Below, in pieces: positions 19,743 through 28,298 of a stretch of DNA of 64,000 nt. A program made the position numbers and the translations under genes. The stretch is taken from assembly GCF_000744375.1 (NCBI RefSeq), contig NZ_JQLU01000003.1, positions 186,001 to 250,000 of the forward strand. Reading direction: 5' to 3'. The DNA is from Carnobacterium gallinarum DSM 4847 (GTDB lineage Bacteria; Bacillota; Bacilli; Lactobacillales; Carnobacteriaceae). Below the pieces are notes generated by a model that did not search any database, had not been told where the DNA came from, and saw nothing but the letters and a program-made list of their open reading frames with translations. Positions within the stretch are counted from its first letter, which is position 1, and every line of letters begins with the position of its first letter.

Positions 19743-20489
19743 TTATAATTCAATGGTTAAATCCTTTTTTGCAAGAACAATGTCAACATCAGGAGCATGA
19801 TTGATAGCCTGTGCTTTTAGTAACTCCAAATCACCTGTTTGTGGCAAATGAGTTAAGACTAATTTTTTAACGCCAGCTTTGGTCGCAATTCTTCCAACTT
19901 CAACAGCAGTCATATGAACTCGATGATTTTCCATTCCTTCAAAAAAGTTCGTATCTGCCAATAGAACGTCCGCATTCTGACTAAATGGAATGAATTCAGG
20001 TAAAAATCCAGAATCTGCGGTGTATACGACTACTTTTCCTGTTTTTATTTCTTCAATACGCATAGCAAAACATGGTACCGGATGTAAGGTACGCATAAAA
20101 GTAATTTCAAAAGGACCTATGGCTACCTTATCCTCTTCCTTGTAAGCAACTCCTTCACTAACTAAATCCATCGTCAGCGCTTTAAACCCTTCTGGATTCT
20201 CAGTATGTGCGTGGATAGGCAATAATGGTGCTCTGTCTTCTCCATTATTTTTACGCTTTAATTGACGCATAAATTGTAACACTCCCACGTCAGCAATATG
20301 GTCATGATGATAATGGGATAAAATCAAGGCATCTAGCTCTAGTGGGTCAAGATGATTTTCTAAGGCAATCAAAGATGCACTTCCTGCATCTACTAATAAA
20401 TGAAATCCCTCTGATTCAATTAAATACGAACTTGTTCCTTCATTATTGATTGGATAGCCACCCCAATAACCTAAAATTGTTACTTTCAT
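19743..20489 (-). CDS. Metallo-beta-lactamase-fold hydrolase (YhfI-like)
   Basis: A 248-residue MBL-fold protein. The zinc motif HxHxDH is present as SHYHHDH near residue 60, with further metal ligands in DTNFFEG and the final THLPQTG region. It resembles RNase Z-like/YhfI hydrolases; substrate unknown. A start 7 codons upstream is open, but AGGAG fits the ATG at 20489. Cotranscribed with lplA. Confidence 0.8.
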   Translation of the reverse strand: MKVTILGYWGGYPINNEGTSSYLIESEGFHLLVDAGSASLIALENHLDPLELDALILSHYHHDHIADVGVLQFMRQLKRKNNGEDRAPLLPIHAHTENPEGFKALTMDLVSEGVAYKEEDKVAIGPFEITFMRTLHPVPCFAMRIEEIKTGKVVVYTADSGFLPEFIPFSQNADVLLADTNFFEGMENHRVHMTAVEVGRIATKAGVKKLVLTHLPQTGDLELLKAQAINHAPDVDIVLAKKDLTIEL

Positions 20490-20618
20490 CTCAATAGACA
20501 CTCCTCTCATAATTCCTCTCTTTTACCATACACTACTCTTTCAAAAATGAAAATAAAAAAGCCTATCCTCCATTAGAATAAGTACTTTTTTATTGTTCTC
20601 ATTTCATTTCTTTACGGT

Positions 20619-22028
20619 CTAAATACAATTTTGTATTTTCATATACTCAACAACAGCTTTTGAAACACGATTCGCTTCTTCAACACATTGGTTAATACCA
20701 AATCCACCAAAACCATTTCCAGCAATATAAATACCTGGATAGTCTTTTCTTAGCGATTGCATTACCTCTTGTTTAAGATTCTCATGGTTAACTGTATATT
20801 GGGGAATTGCATTTGGCCAACGAGCTATTTTCATATAATTAGGAGCCACTTCAACTCCTAATATTTGTTTTAGATCTTTTAAAATATGCTCTTCAATCTC
20901 CATATTGCTTAAAGAAACAATTGAATCTTCACCACGGCGACCAAAATTAGCTCCAATTAAAATTTCATCATCTGATTGTTTTAAACTAGGCCATTTCTTG
21001 TCTAAAAATACAACCGATGTCACATGAGAATCATTTCTTCTAGGAGTCACAAAACCAAAGCCCTTTGGTTCTTTTTTTATCGCTCCCTTAGGAAAGCTAA
21101 ATAAAATAAAGCCAATTGAAGCCGTCACTGTTTGATTTAAGAAATTACTTAATTCTTTTGATTTAAATAAACGACTATATTCAGTTAAAGGTGTTGCAAC
21201 AATAATTGCTCCTACTCGAATTTGTTCTTTGTGATTAACATCAATAATATAGGTAGATTCATTATTTTCTTTAATGTCAAAAACTTTTTTTCCATATTGA
21301 ATATGAGATTCTAAAGATTCTGCGAGTTTTTTAGGTAATACTTCTAAACCTTCTTTAAAGGTAATATAGTTTCCATCACCGTCGAAATATTCTGGATGTT
21401 TAGCTAAGCCTTTTGAAAACCGTCGATGTTTTCGCTCTACGTCAAAAACAAATTCCTTCGAGCTTCTCACACCCATCTCATCTAAATCACCTGCGTATAT
21501 TTTAGAAAAGAAAGGTTCAATAACATGCTCAACTTGTTCTTCACCAAGTCTACGTTTTAAAAAGTCACTTAAAGGAATATCATTTTCAATCCAATCTAGT
21601 TTAGGCATAAACATATCTTTATAATTTGCCAGTTTTCCATTAAAAGTTAAAATATCATTTTTCCAAATGTCATTTGGGTAAATAGGAATTCCTTTGTAAG
21701 TTGGATAGTTTAATTGATGAAGCTCATTGTAAAAATAAACATCCGGCTTATCTCCAGAACTGTATATCAGCTGATTTTTTAAACCAAGTTCTGTTATTAA
21801 TGATAGGGCTTCTGAAAAACGCACATCAATTGATTCTGCTCCTACGTCAATGAAACGGTTCTCTATTTGCAAACTTCGGATTTTTCCGCCAACTCTACTT
21901 GAGCCTTCTAATAAAATCAACTCAAATGGCAGGTTCTCGTTTTTTATTTGTTCATTTATTCGATATGCGGCAGTTAGTCCTGTGATTCCTCCACCGATGA
22001 TAGCAATTCGTTTTTTGGCTCTTTCCAT
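20619..22028 (-). CDS. hemY: HemY-like coproporphyrinogen/protoporphyrinogen oxidase
   Basis: FAD-dependent oxidase of 469 residues. The N-terminal dinucleotide fold is IAIIGGGITGLTAAYRI; further HemY motifs are SRVGGKIRS, ESIDVRF, EPFFSKIYAGD and the C-terminal IYIAGNGFGGFGINQCVEEA. In Gram-positive bacteria this enzyme usually oxidises coproporphyrinogen III. No other heme biosynthesis gene is in the window. It faces, with 400 bases between, an HmoB-like heme monooxygenase gene, suggesting a common heme theme. Confidence 0.85.
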   Translation of the reverse strand: MERAKKRIAIIGGGITGLTAAYRINEQIKNENLPFELILLEGSSRVGGKIRSLQIENRFIDVGAESIDVRFSEALSLITELGLKNQLIYSSGDKPDVYFYNELHQLNYPTYKGIPIYPNDIWKNDILTFNGKLANYKDMFMPKLDWIENDIPLSDFLKRRLGEEQVEHVIEPFFSKIYAGDLDEMGVRSSKEFVFDVERKHRRFSKGLAKHPEYFDGDGNYITFKEGLEVLPKKLAESLESHIQYGKKVFDIKENNESTYIIDVNHKEQIRVGAIIVATPLTEYSRLFKSKELSNFLNQTVTASIGFILFSFPKGAIKKEPKGFGFVTPRRNDSHVTSVVFLDKKWPSLKQSDDEILIGANFGRRGEDSIVSLSNMEIEEHILKDLKQILGVEVAPNYMKIARWPNAIPQYTVNHENLKQEVMQSLRKDYPGIYIAGNGFGGFGINQCVEEANRVSKAVVEYMKIQNCI

Positions 22029-22425
22029 TAAGCGCCACTCTCCTCTACCAATCTTTCAAAACTGTCCTCTTTATTTTACTTGTTCTTTCAAAAAAAAGAA
22101 ACCTATTTTAGTTTTTTATACTTGTTTTTATTAATATAAAATAGCTATATTATATTAATAAAAATAATTTTATTAGATTGTTTAATTAAAAAAGCTATTT
22201 TTTCTTCATTACAGGATTCCGTTTTCATTTAATTTGTTATTTTTTAAATTAAAACTTAATTTTAATACACTTCTCTTATAATAAAGTGTATACTAGGGTG
22301 AACTGACTTTTTACGAACTATTTTTGAGCCCTAATGATTCAAAAAAAGAAAGCTATTCCCTCTTTTTATTCTTCTTTCAAAAATGAATCTAGTACTCTTA
22401 ACTTTTAATACAAGGAGGATGTTTT
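22029..22425. other. Divergent intergenic region between hemY and the HmoB-like gene
   Basis: About 400 A/T-rich bases. It carries a perfect 8-bp inverted repeat (22265-22291) over a TATAAT. No gene or RNA family was recognised. Confidence 0.5.
22265..22291 (+). promoter_or_regulatory. Inverted repeat over a -10 element
   Basis: ATACACTT (22265-22272) and AAGTGTAT (22284-22291) flank an 11-base spacer that contains TATAAT (22277-22282). A regulator bound here would block the -10. The -35 is unclear, and the distance to the ATG at 22426 gives a leader of over 130 bases. Confidence 0.45.
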
Positions 22426-22926
22426 ATGAGTTTATATGTATATACCACAACAGGTACTCGCCCTTATTTAACTAATTATTTGAAAGAAAAGCATGTGCTT
22501 CACAATTTTACACTTATGCAAAAAACAAATGCATCTGATATTTATTTATTACTAGATGAAACAGATGCTGCTTCTGTTTTCAATGCGCCCTTCGGTTATG
22601 AGAATCGCTTTCAATATGGCGAAAAACCTCATGATGGAGTAGCGGTTTTTGAACATATTGGCTTAGCACCTGAAAATGAGAAGAGCTTTTTACTACAATT
22701 TGAAAAAATTAAAACTGGATTAGAGGAACAACCAGGATTAGCAGCACTTTACTTATTACGCTCTGAGAAAAAGACTGCCTATGTTGTTTTGACTTTTTGG
22801 ACGTCTGATATTTATTTCAATAAATGGACAAAGTCAGAGCAGTTCAAGCCTCTTATTCCATATATTACAGATCATCAAACACGTTCATCTGATATCACTT
22901 ATGCTGATACATTTCAATTGCGTTAA
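22426..22926 (+). CDS. HmoB/TRAP-like antibiotic biosynthesis monooxygenase (ABM) family protein
   Basis: A 166-residue protein like Bacillus HmoB (heme-degrading monooxygenase, also 166 residues) and staphylococcal TRAP. The C-terminal ABM ferredoxin-like fold is visible: GVAVFEHIGL, FEKIKTGLEEQPGLAALYLLRSE, YVVLTFWTSDIYFNKWTKSEQF. The N-terminal half is the extra domain of this subfamily. AAGGAGGATG precedes the ATG. It is opposite a HemY-like gene, supporting a heme or heme-stress role, although heme degradation here is inferred. Confidence 0.75.
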   Translation: MSLYVYTTTGTRPYLTNYLKEKHVLHNFTLMQKTNASDIYLLLDETDAASVFNAPFGYENRFQYGEKPHDGVAVFEHIGLAPENEKSFLLQFEKIKTGLEEQPGLAALYLLRSEKKTAYVVLTFWTSDIYFNKWTKSEQFKPLIPYITDHQTRSSDITYADTFQLR

Positions 22927-22929
22927 ATA

Positions 22930-22972
22930 AAAAATGATTTACTCCTTTCAATCTCGGAGTAAATCGTTTTTT
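22930..22972. terminator. Bidirectional terminator
   Basis: Stem GATTTACTCC / GGAGTAAATC with T7 on the plus side. It separates the convergent HmoB-like and DUF975 genes. Confidence 0.85.
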
Positions 22973-22974
22973 TA

Positions 22975-23724
22975 TTATTTTTTTGTCGCTTGATAAAATT
23001 CCGTAATGGACACTAATCGGTAAGGGATTACCCATAATAATGGAACCAGAAAAATCCCTAACAGACTCCAACCAATAAAAGAAATCTGAAGTAAAAATAA
23101 ATTCCACCAGTTTCCTTTTAATAAGGCCAAACTAGATTTTACTAAATCACGAAAAGAGAGCCTAGAATCCTCTAATCTCATTAAAACGATAATCTGAAAG
23201 AAACCATCCACTAATAATCCTATTCCAGCAATAATTAGTACAAATAAAATCGTCAAAAATGCTAAGGCACTAAAACCACCCACTCCAGCGAGTTCAAAAA
23301 CTGAGTTAATTGTTATACCACCACTTGAAAGAAAAATACTTGAAAGAATACTAGCCCCTAAAATCCCCATAAATGGCAACGCAAGAATTAAACTTAAAAT
23401 TATAGTCACTAATTGTTCCATAATATTAATTAACAATAAAGGAAGATACCGACCTTCATTAAACCCACTAAAAATCATTTTCAAGGAAATATCTTGACCT
23501 CGACTAACTAATAAACTAGCATAAAATAACCCATAATTAAAAGCAAAGGTTAAAAATAAACTGGAAAGCAACATTATCCAAGGATAATCTTTCCCCAGAA
23601 AAACATCAAATACTACATTAATCCCTTTACTTAAAAGAACTGAAATCAGTACTAGTAAAGCAAAGACTCCCCATCGACCTCTTAATTTTTCTCTGGCAGC
23701 CAAACGATAATCACTAATTTTCAT
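22975..23724 (-). CDS. DUF975-type membrane protein
   Basis: A 249-residue protein with about six membrane segments. It starts MKISDYRLAAREKLRGRWG, the DUF975 hallmark, and has SLALLKGNWWNLFLLQISFIGW and IPYRLVSITEFYQ at the end, also typical. Function unknown. It follows pepA by 26 bases, so they are probably cotranscribed. Confidence 0.8.
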   Translation of the reverse strand: MKISDYRLAAREKLRGRWGVFALLVLISVLLSKGINVVFDVFLGKDYPWIMLLSSLFLTFAFNYGLFYASLLVSRGQDISLKMIFSGFNEGRYLPLLLINIMEQLVTIILSLILALPFMGILGASILSSIFLSSGGITINSVFELAGVGGFSALAFLTILFVLIIAGIGLLVDGFFQIIVLMRLEDSRLSFRDLVKSSLALLKGNWWNLFLLQISFIGWSLLGIFLVPLLWVIPYRLVSITEFYQATKK

Positions 23725-23750
23725 CCTTATCCTGCCTCCTAATTCTTGTT

Positions 23751-24833
23751 TTAACTAAATTTAATTTTTTTAACAGTTTCTTTGTCTAATCGTTTTACAA
23801 CTTCTGTTACTAATTTGACTGTATTTAAATAATCATCTTCATGAATAACTGAAGTATGAGAATGCAAATAGCGTGTAGCAACTGTTATTGCTAATGCAGG
23901 CATACCATTACGAGTAACATGTTGACTTCCCGCATCTGTTCCACCACCAGCAATTACGGTATATTGGAAAGGAATTTCTAATTCTTCTGCTACACTTACA
24001 ACAAAATCACGTAAGGCTTTATGAGCCACCATTGATGCATCATAAATAATAATTTGCGGCCCATTGCCTAATTTAGAATCTGCTTCTTTAGGAGTCATTC
24101 CTGGCGTATCTCCTGCTGTTCCAGTATCTAATGCAAAGGCAATATCTGGGTCCACTAAGTAGGTTGCTGTTTTAGCACCTCTAAGTCCTACTTCTTCTTG
24201 TGCATTAGCAGCTCCAAAAGCAATATTCGGATGACCACTTGCTTTTAAATTCTCTAAAACACGCAAGGTTACAGCCATCCCAATCCGATTATCCCAAGCT
24301 TTCGCTAAAAGGAATTTCGATTCGTTTAAGCGTTTAAATTCAATATAAGGGGTTACCATATCGCCAGGTTTCACACCCCATTCTAGTGCTTCAGCTTGAC
24401 TAGTAGCACCAATGTCAATAAACATATCTTGGATATCATAGGCTTTATTACGTACTTCAGCTGTTAAAACATGAGGTGGTTTACATCCAATAACACCATG
24501 AATGACTTTATTTTTACTTGTTGTAATTTCAACTTGTTGTGCAAGCATCACTTGTGCCCACCAGCCTCCAAGTGTTTGGAACTTAATAAATCCTTCTGGA
24601 GTAATGGCTGTCACCATGAATCCGACTTCATCTAGATGTCCGGCGAATAGCACTTTTGGTCCTTCTTTGTCACCAACTTGCTTAGCAATGACACTTCCTA
24701 GTCCATCGTAAAAAATCTTATCGGCATTTTTTTCAGCATATTTTACGAATACCTCACGAACTTGACCTTCATTTCCTGGTACACCTTTAGCATCTGTTAA
24801 TTTTTTTAACAACTCTAATTCTTTTGCTTCCAT
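23751..24833 (-). CDS. pepA: Glutamyl aminopeptidase (M42 family)
   Basis: Cytosolic M42 aminopeptidase of 360 residues that trims N-terminal Glu/Asp from peptides. Metal and catalytic motifs are present: [12 protein letters not shown] (H and D ligands), [21 protein letters not shown] and the final H in [18 protein letters not shown] lies before the ATG. It fits with PepF and Opp as part of peptide use. Confidence 0.95.
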   Translation of the reverse strand: MEAKELELLKKLTDAKGVPGNEGQVREVFVKYAEKNADKIFYDGLGSVIAKQVGDKEGPKVLFAGHLDEVGFMVTAITPEGFIKFQTLGGWWAQVMLAQQVEITTSKNKVIHGVIGCKPPHVLTAEVRNKAYDIQDMFIDIGATSQAEALEWGVKPGDMVTPYIEFKRLNESKFLLAKAWDNRIGMAVTLRVLENLKASGHPNIAFGAANAQEEVGLRGAKTATYLVDPDIAFALDTGTAGDTPGMTPKEADSKLGNGPQIIIYDASMVAHKALRDFVVSVAEELEIPFQYTVIAGGGTDAGSQHVTRNGMPALAITVATRYLHSHTSVIHEDDYLNTVKLVTEVVKRLDKETVKKIKFS

Positions 24834-24965
24834 TTAAATCGTTCCCCCTAAGTTATTATGCTATTTTAATTCGTTGCATTCATTCTATGATTAATAGACA
24901 ATAATAATTATAGCATTTTTCATAGTCTTTTTACATTTCTCAAGTATGAATAATTCATTAATTTT

Positions 24966-25018
24966 TTCTATATATATATATCGTGTTGGTAAGTAGAACG
25001 CTCGCCAATACTTCTTAG
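24966..25018 (+). mobile_element. Possible ISL3 left-end remnant
   Basis: After a TA-repeat, ATATCGTGTTGGT...CGCTCGCCAA follows, parallel to ATATCTTATTGGT...CACTCGCCAA at the left end of the ISL3 fragment at 51936. The match covers about 50 bases with gaps. No transposase sequence remains next to it. Confidence 0.4.
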
Positions 25019-25020
25019 GC

Positions 25021-25203
25021 CTACCTGTTTGTCTGTTCATAAAAAACTGACAAAATAGTTAGCCTTGATTTGTTTTTTGAGTTTTTTAGCACAACATGTC
25101 CGCCGTTTGCTTTACTTTCTCCATTTAGCAAAATTGATAAAAACTTATCCGTAGTTAGTTTCAGAAAAACACCTATTTCATGAGACAACTCCTCAATAGA
25201 CAT
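25021..25203 (-). pseudogene. Small unidentified open frame, possible immunity-gene remnant
   Basis: 60 codons from ATG 25203 (MSIEELSHEIGVFLKL...), without a clear ribosome binding site. A TTG extension to 25221 is possible. It lies downstream of the T7SS-like remnants, where an immunity gene would be expected, but the sequence itself is not recognised. Confidence 0.3.
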
Positions 25204-25317
25204 AGAACTCTTAATAAACAATTTACACTATAAATCTTCCAAATTACTTCACTTCTTTATTTAAATCGAATCCTCAAATTGTTATCGACTAGATTGCACA
25301 CCACTATCACCTAATTC

Positions 25318-25505
25318 TTTTTTAGTAAAGTACTTATTTCATCGAATTGCTGTTGGCTTAACTCTTGAGGTATCTTCAAGTTTTCAGTCCACTAACTTTC
25401 TCACTACCACCAACCGTCTTACTCCCGCTTCCCACAGCCAATCGATAGGACGCATAACTAAAATCTAAACTTGTAATTCTGCTTCCGTCGACCATGTATA
25501 GACGT
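25318..25505 (-). pseudogene. Frameshifted C-terminal remnant of a T7SS-locus protein
   Basis: On the minus strand one frame reads DFSYASYRLAVGSGSKTVGG then ends early, and the next frame continues IPQELSQQQFDEISTLLKKN before a stop. A single-base shift near 25383 would join them. This looks like the tail of one former gene. Confidence 0.4.
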
Positions 25506-25641
25506 CCTCCACAACTTGCGAACTGGACACAACTCCACCCAGAAATCTAGAATAACGATCCCCAGTTTCAAGATTCATTCCATTCCGAAAATCAGCTTTC
25601 ACTTTTTTATCCCATTCGTCCAATGAGATAAATTCAAACAT
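25465..25641 (-). CDS. Short open frame after the T7SS-like gene, probably truncated
   Basis: 58 codons from ATG 25641 (MFEFISLDEWDKKVKADF...) to a stop at 25465. It starts just after the TIGR04197-like frame and overlaps the frameshifted tail remnant, so it is probably the beginning of the same broken gene. Confidence 0.35.
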   Translation of the reverse strand: MFEFISLDEWDKKVKADFRNGMNLETGDRYSRFLGGVVSSSQVVEDVYTWSTEAELQV

Positions 25642-25649
25642 CGTCAGAT

Positions 25650-25853
25650 CTAAATAGTATCCTGAACCGCATCAGCAATTTGTTTAGCGGTCTCTTGTGC
25701 TAGCTGAACTTTTTCTTGCGCTTCTTGATTTCCCACAATCGTTGTTTGCCTGTCTGTTTCTATCGTTGAAATCTGTTTTAGATTATTGGCGGCATTTTTT
25801 AATCCGGTTGCTTTTTGGGGTGCTTTGGTTAAATCACTTTTTATTTTCAACAC
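25650..25853 (-). CDS. TIGR04197-like small T7SS effector-associated protein
   Basis: 67 residues starting at GTG 25853 or the next TTG codon, with GGGAG upstream. The pattern IKSDLTKA...ATGLKNAANNLKQIS, then TTIVGNQEAQEKVQ, is like the short WXG100-like helical proteins that precede LXG toxins. It is shorter than the usual 85-95 residues and the genes after it are broken, so it may be non-functional. Confidence 0.5.
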   Translation of the reverse strand: MLKIKSDLTKAPQKATGLKNAANNLKQISTIETDRQTTIVGNQEAQEKVQLAQETAKQIADAVQDTI

Positions 25854-25985
25854 AAATCTCCCTTTTTTATAATTACAGTTAATTAAAATTCCAGCATATA
25901 TCCTCTACAATAAATACAAAAAATTACAACGTTATTTCAATATATATATAATTTATTTAGTTAACACTCTTCTTAAAAGTAAATA

Positions 25986-26031
25986 AGCTAGGCAGAATAC
26001 TTGATAAGTTTACGCAGAATTCTGCCTAGCT
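25986..26031. terminator. 13-bp inverted repeat, possible terminator
   Basis: AGCTAGGCAGAAT (25986-25998) and ATTCTGCCTAGCT (26019-26031) are perfect arms. It overlaps the end of the small frame at 26010. T-tracts are weak, so it could also be a leftover element end. Confidence 0.4.
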
Positions 26032-26213
26032 GTCTTTATTTTTGTTATATTTAATTTGTCAATTAAGCTATACCTTTGTTTCTCGTTTGCGTAACTCAAG
26101 AATACTTCTAACGATGTTGTGGAGGGATAAACACCAATATCATAGTTATCAAACAGATCACTTATGGCTGTCGAAATTTTGGTAACTTTCGTACAAAAAT
26201 CTATCTCATTCAA
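26010..26213 (-). pseudogene. Unidentified 67-codon open frame, probable gene remnant
   Basis: Open from TTG 26213 (NEIDFCTKVTKISTAISDLF...), without a ribosome binding site. The amino-acid pattern is protein-like, but no family is recognised. Its end lies inside the 25986-26031 inverted repeat. Probably a fragment. Confidence 0.3.
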
Positions 26214-26235
26214 GGGACATTTCTAGCACAATAAA

Positions 26236-26275
26236 AAAAGTAGGTGAGAAAATAAATTTTCTCACCTACTTCGTT
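26236..26275 (-). terminator. Terminator of oppA1, similar to the ISL3 right-end hairpin
   Basis: AAGTAGGTGAGAAAAT / ATTTTCTCACCTACTT is a perfect stem followed on the minus strand by T7. It nearly equals the hairpin in the ISL3 right ends at 50337, 52214 and 59943. Confidence 0.85.
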
Positions 26276-26290
26276 ATTTTTTATTTAATT

Positions 26291-27976
26291 TTATTGTTTT
26301 GTTACATAAGCCCATTTGTATGAATACTCTGGACCAACTAATTGACGTACCATATCTTTAATATATGGTTTTTGTAGTACAGCGTTATAGCGTTGGTACA
26401 TTGGACCAATTCCAGCTGTTTTCATCAAGATTTTTTCTGCTTCTAACATTTGTTCCCAACGTTTTTCTGGGTTTGCCAAACTTGTTGTTCCAATTTCTTT
26501 TAATAGTTTGTCATATTCAGCATTTGAATAATTTGAACGATTGTTACTGTTGTCTGTTCCAAACAGCTCTAAATAGTTAATTGGATCTGGATAGTCAGCA
26601 CTCCAACCTGCAACTTGTATATCATAGTCCATTTCGTTATTTAATTGAACACGAACTTTAAATGGTACATTTTTTAGGTTAATTTTTAAGCCTGATAAGT
26701 TTTCTTCTAACTGATTTTGCATAAATTCTAATGAACGTTTTGCATTTTCAGTATCATCTGAAAGCATTTCTAAAGTAATTTTATCTGTTCCCAGTTCTTT
26801 TAAGCCTTTTTTCCATAATTTTGCTGCTTCTTTTTGATTGTATTTTAATAAAGTCCCATTTTCTTCACGGAAGTCTTCGTTATTTTTAGGATCTTTAGCT
26901 AATCCTGATGGAATGAATCCATCAGCTGGTATCGAACCATTTTGCAATACTGTATCTGAGTAAGCTTGCTTATCGAACGCCATTGAAAGAGCTTTGCGGA
27001 TATTTTCATTGGCTAACGGCGTATCTTTCCCATCACGTTTTTGATTGTATTTTAAATAGAAAACAGAAGCCGTTGGAATGTTAATTAAATCAGGATCTCC
27101 ATCACGGGTTTGAACATATTCACCAGCTAATTTCATTTGGTCAATATCGCCAGAATCGTATAAATTCAAGGCTGTTCCTGTTTCTTTAATAACGTCTACA
27201 TTGATACGGTCAAGTTTTACAGCTTTCTTATCCCAATAAGTGTCATTCTTTTTATATGCCCAGCTTAAACCAGTGCCATCCCAGTCTGTTAATTGGAAAG
27301 GACCATTGTAAACTAAGTTATCGCTATTTTTAGCATAGCTTTCGCCTTTTTCAGTTACATATTTTTCATTTTGAGGCATATACATTGTTAAGCTTAATAA
27401 ATCCTTAAAGTAAGGGATATCTGCTGCTAATTTTACTTCTAATGTGTTTGCATCAATCGCTTTTACGCCTAAATCAGTAGGAGCTTTTTCACCTGCTGCA
27501 ATTTCTGTTGCATTTTCAATAACGCCAGACATCATATAAGAATATTGTGCTGCTGTTGTTGGATTAATGACACGTTGCCAAGCAAATACAAAATCATTTG
27601 CTGTAACCGCATCGCCATTTGACCATTTTGCATCTTTACGGATTTTAAAGGTATAGGTTAACCCATCTTCACTAACTTTTGGTTCTTCCGCAGCCATAGC
27701 TAAAGCATTTTCACCTTTTAAATCTTTACGATATAAACCTTCAAAAACATTGTTCATCACAATTGAACCGACTGCGTCTGTATTTAAGACTGAATCCATT
27801 GTTGGAATTTCAGCAGTTTCAATCAAGTTTATTTCTTGTTTATCTGCTAACTCACTATTTGTATCTTTGCCACTTTCATTTTTAGATGTATCTTCTTTAC
27901 TACCACCACATGCTGTTAATACGACTGTTGAAAGTAAAGCAATACTAGCTAAACCAATTAATTTACTTTTTTTCAA
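26291..27976 (-). CDS. oppA: Oligopeptide-binding lipoprotein OppA (copy 1)
   Basis: A 561-residue substrate-binding lipoprotein of the peptide importer, outside the membrane. The signal peptide ends in a lipobox (VVLTACGG; Cys 23), followed by an S/K/N-rich linker and the SBP5 fold (FVFAWQRVINPTTAAQYSY, YDIQVAGWSADYPDPINYL). The start is a TTG at 27976 behind AGGAGGAG. Promoter TTGCTA-17-TAAAAT is at 28120-28092. It is a close paralogue of the next gene and distant from oppBCDF. Confidence 0.93.
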   Translation of the reverse strand: MKKSKLIGLASIALLSTVVLTACGGSKEDTSKNESGKDTNSELADKQEINLIETAEIPTMDSVLNTDAVGSIVMNNVFEGLYRKDLKGENALAMAAEEPKVSEDGLTYTFKIRKDAKWSNGDAVTANDFVFAWQRVINPTTAAQYSYMMSGVIENATEIAAGEKAPTDLGVKAIDANTLEVKLAADIPYFKDLLSLTMYMPQNEKYVTEKGESYAKNSDNLVYNGPFQLTDWDGTGLSWAYKKNDTYWDKKAVKLDRINVDVIKETGTALNLYDSGDIDQMKLAGEYVQTRDGDPDLINIPTASVFYLKYNQKRDGKDTPLANENIRKALSMAFDKQAYSDTVLQNGSIPADGFIPSGLAKDPKNNEDFREENGTLLKYNQKEAAKLWKKGLKELGTDKITLEMLSDDTENAKRSLEFMQNQLEENLSGLKINLKNVPFKVRVQLNNEMDYDIQVAGWSADYPDPINYLELFGTDNSNNRSNYSNAEYDKLLKEIGTTSLANPEKRWEQMLEAEKILMKTAGIGPMYQRYNAVLQKPYIKDMVRQLVGPEYSYKWAYVTKQ

Positions 27977-28298
27977 ATCTAACTCCTCCTAATTTGATCA
28001 TTTTTGAAATAACTACATCATAAGTAAGTTATCCGCATTGAAAGAACTTTTTTAATAACTACTATATAGTCTATCTATTCTAACAGCCTAAATTTTATCA
28101 TTGAATTCTAAACCTAGCAATTTGAATTATTGAATTTCTAATCAGCATCTCATATCCAATGCCAAAATTTAATGAAATTCTTTTTTTCTAATAAAATAAC
28201 ATAATAGTGGTAAATAAAAACAAACTAATTTTATAAAAATATGACAAAATAAAAAACCTAAGTAAAAGTCTAATGACTTTCACTTAGGTTTATAATGA
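27977..28298. other. Intergenic between the two oppA genes
   Basis: About 320 bases. It holds the oppA1 promoter (TTGCTA 28120-28115, 17-base spacer, TAAAAT 28097-28092, minus strand) and the oppA2 terminator at 28252-28293. No gene. Confidence 0.6.
28252..28293 (-). terminator. Terminator of oppA2
   Basis: AACCTAAGTAAAAGTC / GACTTTCACTTAGGTT with a 4-base loop. On the minus strand T6 follows. Confidence 0.9.

Larger units (their letters stand above)
24834..26290. other. Long region with decayed T7SS-effector and IS fragments
   Basis: 1.45 kb with no intact gene. On the minus strand it holds a short TIGR04197-like T7SS protein, frameshifted remains of a downstream protein and two short open frames of unknown type. 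A sequence like an ISL3 left end lies at 24966-25018 and an ISL3-type hairpin at 26236-26272. It looks like a decayed relative of the locus at 56-59 kb. Confidence 0.55.

Noticed and set aside
20545-20590. Terminator between the HemY-like gene and the MBL gene
   Set aside because: The possible stem is short and relies on several G-U pairs, although a T-run is present.
24961-24982. TA-repeat as a functional microsatellite
   Set aside because: Short and in generally A/T-rich DNA; more likely part of the degraded IS end.
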